DNA of 64,000 nt from CAYOUV01 sp963790075 (GTDB lineage Bacteria > Chloroflexota > Anaerolineae > Anaerolineales > Villigracilaceae): NCBI GenBank assembly GCA_963790075.1, contig CAWBNG010000003.1, positions 186,001 to 250,000 on the forward strand. Reading direction: 5' to 3'. The position numbers and the translations under genes are program-made. A model generated the notes under the pieces. The model ran no database searches. It was not told where the DNA came from and saw only the letters and a program-made list of their open reading frames with translations. Below are positions 42,778 through 50,665 of the stretch, piece by piece (the stretch's first letter is position 1; each line of letters opens with the position of its first letter).

Positions 42778-43938
42778 TCAACCCACGAAGCGCAAAAAGA
42801 CCTGGTTGCCCAACAGGCGCCCGTGCGGCGTCAGGCGCAGGCTGTCCCCCGCCCACTCCAGCAAGCCAAAACGCAGCAGCTCGTCGATCTCCTGCCCGAA
42901 TACATCCCGCAGCTCGCGCCCAAAGCGTTCCTGAAAGCTTTGCGCCGAAACACCTTCGTACGTCAGCCGCAAGCCGGTCAGCATGGTTTCCTGCATTTCG
43001 ATCATGGACGTGATTTCCTGCCGATTGACAGTGGCCGGGGAGAGTGGGAACCTGCCTGAAAAGTTTTCCTGGCAGCGTTCGATATACGTCTTGATGCGCA
43101 ATACGTTGGATACACGCAAGCCGTCGACAAAGCCGTGCGCGCCGGCCCCAAAGCCAAAATAGGGCTGGTTGCGCCAGTATTGCAGGTTATGCCGGCACTG
43201 CAAGCCCGGCCTGGACCAGTTCGATATCTCGTATTGCTCGTAACCCGCCGCAGTTAATGCAGTATCCGCCCACTCGTACATCTCGGCCGCCGCATCAGGG
43301 TCGGGGGTGGGCATCAGCCCGCGCGCGGACCAGCGCCCGAAGGGCGTGCCATGTTCCATGGTCAGCGCATAGAGCGAGAAATGTGCGGGGCTCAATCCCA
43401 AAACCTGTTTGACGGTCGCCTGCCAGCGGCCAAGGGACTGCTCCGGCAGGCCGTAGATCAGGTCAAGATTCAGATTATCGAAACCGGCGCGCCGGGCCCA
43501 GGTCACGGCCTCGATCACGTCGAAGTAATCGTGCGCGCGCTCGAGCATGCGCAGCTCTTCGGGGTTGGCCGACTGCACCCCGAAGCTGATGCGGTTGAAG
43601 CCCAGGCTGCGCAGGTCACGCAAATAGGGGAAGGAAACCGTGCCGGGATTGGCCTCCAGGGTCAACTCGGCCTGATCGGATAAGCCGAAGCTTTCGCGGA
43701 TAGCCTGTAAGATAGCCTCAAACTGCGCCGCCGAAAGCAGCGAAGGCGTCCCGCCACCGAAAAAGACCGTGTGCGCCTCGATCCTTTCCGGGGCGGCTGC
43801 CCCCACCAGGCGGATTTCGCGGCACAAGGCTTCGACGTAGGCCGGGATCGAATCACCCTGCCCGGCATAGGTGTTGAAATCGCAGTAGGCACAGCGGTGG
43901 CGGCAAAATGGGATATGCAGGTAAAGACTGTGATCCAT
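42778..43938 (-). CDS. hemW: HemW-like radical SAM protein (coproporphyrinogen oxidase-like)
   Basis: 386 residues. LHIPFCRHRCAYCDFNTYAG carries the CxxxCxxC iron-sulfur motif with the added Cys-Asp-Phe typical of HemW/HemN. VFFGGGTPSLLS and LEANPGTV are SAM-contact motifs, and GLPEQSLGRWQATVKQVLGL is the HemW hallmark. GFGAGAHGFVDGLRVSN and the C-terminal winged domain follow. HemW is a heme chaperone rather than a true oxygen-independent coproporphyrinogen III oxidase. It is divergent from rtcB. Confidence 0.9.
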   Translation of the reverse strand: MDHSLYLHIPFCRHRCAYCDFNTYAGQGDSIPAYVEALCREIRLVGAAAPERIEAHTVFFGGGTPSLLSAAQFEAILQAIRESFGLSDQAELTLEANPGTVSFPYLRDLRSLGFNRISFGVQSANPEELRMLERAHDYFDVIEAVTWARRAGFDNLNLDLIYGLPEQSLGRWQATVKQVLGLSPAHFSLYALTMEHGTPFGRWSARGLMPTPDPDAAAEMYEWADTALTAAGYEQYEISNWSRPGLQCRHNLQYWRNQPYFGFGAGAHGFVDGLRVSNVLRIKTYIERCQENFSGRFPLSPATVNRQEITSMIEMQETMLTGLRLTYEGVSAQSFQERFGRELRDVFGQEIDELLRFGLLEWAGDSLRLTPHGRLLGNQVFLRFVG

Positions 43939-44006
43939 CCCGTTTGTTTTACCACATTTGTTACAATGATAAAGAATTAACCGTATTTCAAGGAAACGCG
44001 TGCAAG

Positions 44007-45458
44007 ATGATCCGCCTACAAGATCTGACCCGCATCAGCCCGTACGAATGGGAAATCCCGCGATCTTTTCGCCGGGATATGCGCGGTTCGGTGCGCATCT
44101 TCGCCAGCCAGGAACTGATCGAGCAGGTGCTGGACGATAAATCCCTCGAACAGGCGGTCAACGCCACCACTCTGCCCGGCCTGGTCGGCGCGGTGCTGGT
44201 CATGCCGGATATGCACCAGGGCTACGGATTTCCGATCGGCGGGGTAGCGGCCACTGCCTATCCCAAAGGCGTGATCTCGCCAGGCGCCATCGGTTACGAC
44301 ATCAATTGCGGCGTGCGCTTATTGGGTTCTGTGATCGAATTCAACTCAGCCAGGGCCTATCTCGACGAGCTGGCCACAGCCTTAAACCGCTACTGCCCAT
44401 CCGGCGTAGGTAGTTCCGGGATGATCAAATTAAGCGAATCAGATCTGGACAAAGTGCTCAAGGAAGGGTCGCGCTGGGCGCTGAAGAACGGCTACGCCAG
44501 CCAGATGGATCTCTCCCGGACCGAAGAGGGCGGCTGTCTCGACGGAGCCGATCCTGCCCGGGTCAGCTCCCGCGCCAAATCCCGCGGACGCGGCCAACTC
44601 GGCTCGCTCGGGGCCGGCAACCATTTCATCGAAATCGACGTGGTCGATCAAATCTTCGACTCCAAAGCCGCGGCCAGCATGGGTTTGCACGCCGGCTGCC
44701 TGGTGGTTCAAATCCACTGCGGCTCGCGCGGGCTTGGGCATCAGGTCTGTACTGATTATGTCAAGGATTTCCAGGGAGCGGTCCAGCGCTACGGCATCAC
44801 GCTGCCTGACCGGGAACTGGTCTGTGCCCCGCTGGATTCGTCCGAAGGACAAGCCTACCTGGGGGCCATGCGGGCTGCGGCTAACTTTGCCTTTGCGAAC
44901 CGCCAGCTGCTGGCTTACGCAGCGCGACAGGCCTTTGAAGAAATCCTGGCCGGGAAAGTGAATAACTGGCACTTGCAGCAAATCTATGACATCGCCCACA
45001 ACATGGGCAAGATCGAGACTCACGAAATCGACGGGCAGCGCCTCAAAGTCTGCGTGCACCGCAAAGGTGCCACGCGCGCCTTCGGACCCGGCTCACCGGG
45101 ATTACCGCCAGAATACCAGGCCATCGGGCAGCCGGTGCTGGTGCCGGGCAGCATGGGCACCGCTTCGTGGGTGCTGGTCGGGACACAGACCAGTATGGCA
45201 CGCTCCCTGGGTTCCTCCTGTCACGGCGCTGGAAGGGTCATGTCCCGTTCCCAGGCCAGGCGCGCGGTGCGGGGTGATGAACTAAAAATCAAACTTGAGA
45301 AACAAGGGATCCAAATCCGCGCCAGATCGATGCCCGGATTGGCAGAAGAAGCCCCCCAGGCATACAAGGACGTCGACGAGGTGGTGGAGATTGTCAGCGC
45401 AGCCCGGATTGCCAAAAAAGTAGCGCGCTTGAGGCCCGTGGCGGTCGTAAAGGGATAG
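44007..45458 (+). CDS. rtcB: RNA-splicing ligase RtcB
   Basis: 483 residues from the ATG at 44007, the start matching the family. VMPDMHQGYGFPIGGVAA, GAIGYDINCGVRLLGS (Mn-binding Asp/Cys), GSLGAGNHFIEIDVVD, VQIHCGSRGLGHQV and SSCHGAGRVMSRSQA (the guanylylated His region) are all RtcB motifs. It joins RNA 2',3'-cyclic phosphate or 3'-phosphate ends to 5'-OH ends with GTP and Mn2+. No archease or rtcA lies nearby. The gene is divergent from hemW. Confidence 0.93.
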   Translation: MIRLQDLTRISPYEWEIPRSFRRDMRGSVRIFASQELIEQVLDDKSLEQAVNATTLPGLVGAVLVMPDMHQGYGFPIGGVAATAYPKGVISPGAIGYDINCGVRLLGSVIEFNSARAYLDELATALNRYCPSGVGSSGMIKLSESDLDKVLKEGSRWALKNGYASQMDLSRTEEGGCLDGADPARVSSRAKSRGRGQLGSLGAGNHFIEIDVVDQIFDSKAAASMGLHAGCLVVQIHCGSRGLGHQVCTDYVKDFQGAVQRYGITLPDRELVCAPLDSSEGQAYLGAMRAAANFAFANRQLLAYAARQAFEEILAGKVNNWHLQQIYDIAHNMGKIETHEIDGQRLKVCVHRKGATRAFGPGSPGLPPEYQAIGQPVLVPGSMGTASWVLVGTQTSMARSLGSSCHGAGRVMSRSQARRAVRGDELKIKLEKQGIQIRARSMPGLAEEAPQAYKDVDEVVEIVSAARIAKKVARLRPVAVVKG

Positions 45459-45526
45459 AATTTTTTCGCGCCGTAAGGCCGTCCTGGCATCATCGGGGAA
45501 TTCGATGCCTGAAATAATCAAAAAAA

Positions 45527-45552
45527 TTGGGGCGGCTGGTCGGCCGCCCCAA
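45527..45552 (-). terminator. Strong terminator of the aap operon
   Basis: On the minus strand TTGGGGCGGC (45552-45543), loop CGACCA, GCCGCCCCAA (45536-45527), then seven T residues (A residues at 45520-45526 on the plus strand). It ends eight bases beyond the aapP stop and also faces the rtcB end. Confidence 0.85.
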
Positions 45553-45559
45553 CTTGCAT

Positions 45560-46309
45560 TTAGTGGGTGAGAATTTGCGATAGAAACAACTTGGTACGAT
45601 CTTCGCGGGGATTATTAAATATTTCTTCAGGCTTGCCACTCTCGACGATCTGGCCATAATCAAAGAAAAACATCCGGTCGGCGACTGCCCGGGCAAAACC
45701 CATTTCGTGCGTGACCACCAGCATGGTCATCCCGCTCTTGGCCAGCCCGATCATCACGTCCAGGACCTCCTTGATCATCTCGGGGTCCAGTGCGGAGGTG
45801 GGTTCGTCGAAAAGCAGGATTTTAGGCTCCATGGCCATGGCCCGCGCAATGGCTACGCGCTGCTGCTGCCCACCCGAAAGCTGGCCGGGGAATTTGTCGG
45901 CTTGCTCCGGGATGCCAACCCGCTCGAGCAACTGCCTGGCCGTTTCCTCCGCCTTTTCCTTATCCCATTTCCGGACCTGGATCGGAGCCAGCGAAATATT
46001 TTGCAGAACGGTCAGATGGGGGAATAGGTTGAATTGTTGAAAAACCATTCCGGTTTCCATGCGGATCGCTTCGATATTGCGTACATCATGCGTCAACTCG
46101 ATCCCATCGACGACGATCTGCCCTTGCTGGTGCTCCTCCAGGCGGTTGATCGTACGGATGAAGGTGGATTTACCCGATCCCGATGGGCCAAAAATCACGA
46201 TCACCTCCCCCTTGCGAACTTCCATGTTAATGCCTTTCAAGGCATGGAAGTTCCCATACCATTTGTTGACATCGCGGCAGATGATGATGGGTTCGTCTGA
46301 TTGGCTCAT
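45560..46309 (-). CDS. aapP: Amino-acid ABC transporter ATP-binding protein
   Basis: 249 residues. IFGPSGSGKSTFIRTINRLE is Walker A, LSGGQQQRVAIARAMAMEP the ABC signature, and ILLFDEPTSALDPE Walker B; VVTHEMGFARAVADRMFFFD contains the switch His. The sequence is of the polar amino-acid uptake (GlnQ/AapP) class. It is the last gene of aapJQMP. Confidence 0.92.
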   Translation of the reverse strand: MSQSDEPIIICRDVNKWYGNFHALKGINMEVRKGEVIVIFGPSGSGKSTFIRTINRLEEHQQGQIVVDGIELTHDVRNIEAIRMETGMVFQQFNLFPHLTVLQNISLAPIQVRKWDKEKAEETARQLLERVGIPEQADKFPGQLSGGQQQRVAIARAMAMEPKILLFDEPTSALDPEMIKEVLDVMIGLAKSGMTMLVVTHEMGFARAVADRMFFFDYGQIVESGKPEEIFNNPREDRTKLFLSQILTH

Positions 46310-46319
46310 AAAATCTCCT

Positions 46320-47516
46320 TTATCGTTGCCCCACGCCGAGTGTCACTTCCAGGCGCTGGCTGAGATAAGACATCACGTAACTCAAGATCCAATAGATCAA
46401 AGAAATGAAGGCATAAACTTCTCTTTGCAAGCCTAAAAATTCAGGTTGGGCCAAAACCGTCTTGGCAATACCAAGCAGGTCGAACAGGCCGACAATTGCA
46501 ACCAGCGATGTATCCTTGAATAAGGAAATAAACTGGCCGACCAGGATCGGAATGACCAGGCGCAGGGCCTGCGGCAAAATGATAAAGAGCATGGTTTGCG
46601 CGCCGCCGAAGCCCAGCGCATGGGCTGCTTCGAACTGCCCCTTCGGGATGGCCTGCAAACCACCGCGCACATTTTCCGCCAGGTAAGCTGCGCTGAACAT
46701 GATAATCCCAACCATGGCGCGCAACACACGATCCACGGTGATGTTCGCCGGCAGGAAGAGCGGCAGCATCAATTGTGCCATAAATAAGATTGTGATCAAT
46801 GGCACACCGCGTACCAATTCAATATACCCGATACTGAACCAACGCACAATTGGCAAATTTGAGCGGCGACCAAGCGCCAGCAGTACGCCCAATGGGAAGG
46901 AGAAGAAAATCCCACTGACGGTCAGCAGGAAAGTGAGAAGCAAGCCGCCCCACACATTGGTTCTGACGACTGGCATGCTGCCATTTTCGCCGGTCAGACC
47001 ATGGATCAGTAGAACGAAGACCGGCAGAAAAATGATCCAGCCAATGACAACAATCCTTCGCAAACCGGATAATTGCGAGCGACCCAAGAACCAACCTATG
47101 GCACCCAGCAAAGAAAATCCCAGAATTTCCAGGCGCACGATCGGAGAAAACGGCAGGATCGCCAACAGGATTGGCAGCACAAACAAGGAGATGGTCCAAG
47201 CGCGGGCATGTGCTGCCCAGATTGCCAACGAATTGCCGATCAAGAAGGCCAGGAAATACATTCCGATCCACAAGCGCCAGGCCTGGTCAGCGGGATACTG
47301 CCCGATCATGAACAAACGCAGGTTGACAGCTACCACATTCCATTCGGCGACAGTGAAAATCCAGGTCAGCAATCCCTTGCCGGCCCAATAGACAAACAAA
47401 ATTGCCAGGACACTCAACAGACTGTTGGGCCAGGTGTTGAAAAGGTTCTTCTGCAGCCAACCCAGAACGGTAAAGCGTTCCGTGAGGGGGGGCAACGCAT
47501 CGGTCGCTTGGCTCAT
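46320..47516 (-). CDS. aapM: General L-amino-acid ABC transporter permease AapM
   Basis: 398 residues with about eight membrane helices, the long N-terminal form typical of AapM. The permease core includes GYIELVRGVPLITILFMAQL and the EAA-loop GQFEAAHALGFGGAQTMLFI. A 130-residue N-terminal membrane extension separates it from short GlnP-type permeases. It starts 1 base after aapQ ends and would form the channel with AapQ. Confidence 0.9.
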   Translation of the reverse strand: MSQATDALPPLTERFTVLGWLQKNLFNTWPNSLLSVLAILFVYWAGKGLLTWIFTVAEWNVVAVNLRLFMIGQYPADQAWRLWIGMYFLAFLIGNSLAIWAAHARAWTISLFVLPILLAILPFSPIVRLEILGFSLLGAIGWFLGRSQLSGLRRIVVIGWIIFLPVFVLLIHGLTGENGSMPVVRTNVWGGLLLTFLLTVSGIFFSFPLGVLLALGRRSNLPIVRWFSIGYIELVRGVPLITILFMAQLMLPLFLPANITVDRVLRAMVGIIMFSAAYLAENVRGGLQAIPKGQFEAAHALGFGGAQTMLFIILPQALRLVIPILVGQFISLFKDTSLVAIVGLFDLLGIAKTVLAQPEFLGLQREVYAFISLIYWILSYVMSYLSQRLEVTLGVGQR

Positions 47517-47517
47517 C

Positions 47518-48708
47518 TCAGCGCTCCACCAGTTTAATTTTCTGGTTATACCAGTTCATAAAGAAGGAAGTCACCAAACTAAAAGTCAAATAGGTCAACA
47601 TCACCAGTGTGATCATTTCAACCGCCCGCCCGCTCTGGTTGATGATGGTATTCGAGACATAGAACACATCCGGGAATCCTACCGCGACTGCCAGGGATGA
47701 GTTCTTGGTCAGATTGAGATATTGACTGGTTAGAGGGGGAATAATCACCCGTAACGCCTGCGGAAAGACCACCAGACGCATGGTCTGGAAACCGTTCAAG
47801 CCCAAAGCCCGTGCAGCTTCAATCTGCCCCCTCGAAACCGATTGAATCCCGGCACGCACCACTTCGCCAATAAAGGCTGCCGTGTACAAAACCAATCCGG
47901 ATAACAAAGCCATGAATTCCGGGCTGAGTATTTTTCCCCCTGCCAGATTCAAGCCTTTAACGTAGGGTAATTCAAGCATCAACGGGGATGCGGGCAGGAT
48001 GATCCAGCCAACCGCTGCCACTGCAAAAAATGTCACCAGCATCCAGAGCAGCGTCATGGGAGGCCGTCCGGTCCGTTTCCCGCGAGCGTTCAGAACCAAC
48101 CCAAGGCCAATCGTCAGGATGAGCCCCAGGAACAAGATCCAGCGATAAGTCGGGAAACTTCCACTTGGGATGCCCCAGGGAATTCCGACGCCGCGGTTGG
48201 TCAGGATTATCGAGCCGGGCCAGATAATGGCCTGCTTTACCCGCGGAAGCTTTAGAAACACCCCCAGATACCAAAAAATCAAAAAAACCAGCAGGGAAAG
48301 ATTTCGGATGATTTCCAGATAGAAGGCTGCCAGACGATTGATCAAAAAATTTGTGGAGAGGCGCGCCACTCCGAGAATAACTCCAAAAAACGTGGCAAAA
48401 ACGATCCCCAAGGCGCTGAGCAGAAGTGTGTTGAGCAAACCGACCAGATAAGCACGCAGGTAGGTGGCATTACGGCTGTATTCAACCAGGGTCTCACCGA
48501 TGTCAAAGCCCGAGGTCCCCTTCAAAAAGGATACGCCCAGGGTCATGCCTTGTTTTTGCAAACCGACCAGCATGTTATGGATAATAAAATACCCGAACAG
48601 GAGCACGCCCAGAACGAATGCAACCTGCCCAAGCACCTGCAGGATCCGTTCATCCCGATAAAAAGGAACTGATGTTGCGGGGGTTGTCTCGCTATTCACG
48701 CCCGTCAT
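47518..48708 (-). CDS. aapQ: General L-amino-acid ABC transporter permease AapQ
   Basis: 396 residues from the ATG at 48708; a GTG nine bases further in is an equally plausible start because GGAGA abuts the ATG. It is hydrophobic with a long insertion between membrane helices, as in AapQ. Core motifs are FYLEIIRNLSLLVFLIFWYL and the EAA-loop GQIEAARALGLNGFQTMRLV. It is separated from aapJ by a very stable hairpin and followed at once by aapM. Confidence 0.9.
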   Translation of the reverse strand: MTGVNSETTPATSVPFYRDERILQVLGQVAFVLGVLLFGYFIIHNMLVGLQKQGMTLGVSFLKGTSGFDIGETLVEYSRNATYLRAYLVGLLNTLLLSALGIVFATFFGVILGVARLSTNFLINRLAAFYLEIIRNLSLLVFLIFWYLGVFLKLPRVKQAIIWPGSIILTNRGVGIPWGIPSGSFPTYRWILFLGLILTIGLGLVLNARGKRTGRPPMTLLWMLVTFFAVAAVGWIILPASPLMLELPYVKGLNLAGGKILSPEFMALLSGLVLYTAAFIGEVVRAGIQSVSRGQIEAARALGLNGFQTMRLVVFPQALRVIIPPLTSQYLNLTKNSSLAVAVGFPDVFYVSNTIINQSGRAVEMITLVMLTYLTFSLVTSFFMNWYNQKIKLVER

Positions 48709-48721
48709 TCTCCATTGAAGT

Positions 48722-48750
48722 GTGGGGGTGGGTTTGAAACCCACCCCCAC
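48722..48750 (-). other. 14-bp perfect hairpin between aapJ and aapQ
   Basis: GTGGGGGTGGGTTT and its exact complement AAACCCACCCCCAC are separated by one base. Hairpins directly after binding-protein genes commonly protect the 5' message and reduce downstream expression, so that binding protein exceeds permease. There is no T tract, so complete termination is unlikely. Confidence 0.65.
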
Positions 48751-48764
48751 TGCAGGGTATTGAT

Positions 48765-49898
48765 TTAGCGGAACGGTGGCGCGTACAGAATGCCACCATT
48801 GGTATACAGGCTATTCAGACCACGCGGAATGTAGGTTAGCGTATCGGGACCGAGATTACGATTGTAAACTTCAGCATAGTTACCAACCATCTTGATAATG
48901 TTGTAGGCGAAATCGTTGCTCAGACCCAGCATGGTACCCATGTCACCTTCGTCACCCAGAATGCGCTTGACTTCAGGGTTGGTCGCAGAGGTTTTCATAT
49001 CATCCACATTGGTGGAGCTGAGACCATATTCTTCCGCAGCGATCATAGTGAAGACAGTCCACTGAGCGATATCAAACCACTGATCATCGCCGTGACGCAC
49101 CATTGGGCCAAGCGGCTCCTTGGACATCGTCACATCCAGGATGACGTGATTCTCAGGATCAGGTAATACGGCTCGCCGGGAAACCAAACCGGATTTGTCG
49201 GTGGTGACGGCATCGCAACGACCCTCAGAATAAGCAGCGAAGGTGGAATCCGCATCATCATACACAGCTGGCGTATAAGCGATCCCCTGGGCAGCCATGA
49301 CGTCCGCCAGGTTAAGTTCGGTGGTCGTACCAGTCTGAACGCAGACCGTACCGCCATCCAGGTCCTTGAGCGTGGTAACGCCGCTATCTTTCGGGACCAT
49401 CATGCCCTGACCATCATAGAATGTGGTCTGGACAAAATTGCCACCCAATTCGGTATCACGGGTCAATGTCCAGGTGGTGTTACGGCTCAGGATATCAATT
49501 TCTCCGGACTGCAAGGCTGTGAAACGCTCGGAAGCTGTCACAGGGCGGTATTCGACTTTGGTCGGATCGCCAAAGACCGCAGCCGCCAGCGCGCGGCAGA
49601 AATCCACATCAAATCCCGTGAAGTTGCCACTTGCGTCCACGTAACCAAAGCCGGGAACCTGTGAATTGACGCCACAGATGATCTTGCCACGATCCTGGAC
49701 AGTCTTTAAGGTTTCACCATACCCGGCAGGCGGGGGCGGAGCGGGTGCATCGCCGCCGGCTGCCGGCACTTCGACCGTCACAACCACGGTCTCAATCATT
49801 TTCTCGCCGCCAGCAGTGGGTTGCTGACCACTGCCACAGGCTGCAAGCAGCAGACTGGCTACGACCAGCACTGCCAGAACAGTAAATACTTTACGCAT
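48765..49898 (-). CDS. aapJ: General L-amino-acid ABC transporter substrate-binding lipoprotein AapJ
   Basis: 377 residues from the ATG at 49898, with AGAGGAG 6 bases upstream. The lipoprotein signal is TVLAVLVVASLLLAACGSGQ, then a short Pro/Ala linker. The SBP_bac_3 domain follows: GKIICGVNSQVPGFGYVD, GFDVDFCRALAAAVFGD, EIDILSRNTTWTLTRD and a late VGNYAEVYNRNLGP motif typical of AapJ. It captures amino acids outside the membrane for AapQMP. It is the first gene of the operon. Confidence 0.92.
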   Translation of the reverse strand: MRKVFTVLAVLVVASLLLAACGSGQQPTAGGEKMIETVVVTVEVPAAGGDAPAPPPPAGYGETLKTVQDRGKIICGVNSQVPGFGYVDASGNFTGFDVDFCRALAAAVFGDPTKVEYRPVTASERFTALQSGEIDILSRNTTWTLTRDTELGGNFVQTTFYDGQGMMVPKDSGVTTLKDLDGGTVCVQTGTTTELNLADVMAAQGIAYTPAVYDDADSTFAAYSEGRCDAVTTDKSGLVSRRAVLPDPENHVILDVTMSKEPLGPMVRHGDDQWFDIAQWTVFTMIAAEEYGLSSTNVDDMKTSATNPEVKRILGDEGDMGTMLGLSNDFAYNIIKMVGNYAEVYNRNLGPDTLTYIPRGLNSLYTNGGILYAPPFR

Positions 49899-50078
49899 TG
49901 TCTTCTCCTCTAGAGTCAATCGGGCTAAAATTTAGACATAACAATACTAAACTTCTACGCTTCCGCTCACCTCCTTTATATAGAATAGAGCGGTTTTGTA
50001 CCGCCCCTGCGAAGTCTTGCAATATTATATTGAAAATTCATCACAAAAAAAGTGGGCGGAATATTTTTTATGCTATTT
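49899..50078. other. Upstream region of the aap operon
   Basis: On the minus strand it carries a TATAAT, a GCGGT/ACCGC hairpin near 49990-50012 and an AAGGAGG not followed by a usable frame. No fully convincing -35 partner or regulator site was found. It is probably the promoter and leader of aapJ. Confidence 0.35.
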
Positions 50079-50564
50079 TTACGCTCCAATTTGTCTACTA
50101 ATTTCTCCTACGCGCGCATTTGTCAATTTCACCAAAGCCTCGACCGGTAGAAGGATGTTCAACCCACGCTGGCCACCAGAGATATATATTTCAGCGTGAG
50201 TCCACGCGCTTTCATCTAGCACAACCTGAAAGCCTTGATTGATTAATGCCAGAGGAGAAATCCCTCCTGCCTGAAGCCCGGTCAGCAGCTCTGCTTCGCG
50301 TTCAGTCGGTAAAGAGACTTTTTTCTCGCCCAGGAATTCTGCCAGCAATTTCAAGTCGACCTGGTTGGGGCCGGGAATGACAGCCAGGATCGGTTTACGG
50401 GGTTTTTCGCGTGTGACGACGATGGTCTTATACACCAGCTCAGGCGCAACCTTCAAATATTGAGCCGCCTCCAGGGCGCCCAACTTCTCGCCCGGGAGCT
50501 CACAAGTCTGATAGGGGATTTTACGCGCCTTGAGCAGACGGGTGACGTTGTTGACAATCGGCAT
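50079..50564 (-). CDS. ybaK: YbaK/EbsC-type aminoacyl-tRNA deacylase
   Basis: 161 residues from the ATG at 50564 with GGAGG upstream. The YbaK/ProRS-insertion-like domain is seen as TCELPGEKLGALEAAQYL, VYKTIVVTREKPRKPILAVI (with the catalytic-region Lys), AEFLGEKKVSLPTEREAE, GLQAGGISPLALI and YISGGQRGLNILL. Members hydrolyse mischarged Cys-tRNA(Pro). Conserved GGISPL and SGGQRG support full function. It is divergently oriented to rsh. Confidence 0.88.
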   Translation of the reverse strand: MPIVNNVTRLLKARKIPYQTCELPGEKLGALEAAQYLKVAPELVYKTIVVTREKPRKPILAVIPGPNQVDLKLLAEFLGEKKVSLPTEREAELLTGLQAGGISPLALINQGFQVVLDESAWTHAEIYISGGQRGLNILLPVEALVKLTNARVGEISRQIGA

Positions 50565-50629
50565 AGACACCTCCACCTTGATTTTACAAGATATTCAAAT
50601 TGCGAGTCCATTCTCAGGCCACAATTTCT

Positions 50630-50657
50630 TTGACAAACTCAGCGGGTAGACTACAAT
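50630..50657 (+). promoter_or_regulatory. Sigma70-type promoter placing rsh transcription at or near its ATG
   Basis: TTGACA (50630-50635), 16-bp spacer, TACAAT (50652-50657). The ATG is at 50666, so a start about seven bases after the -10 would give a leaderless or near-leaderless message. Confidence 0.75.
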
Positions 50658-50665
50658 AGAGGTCG

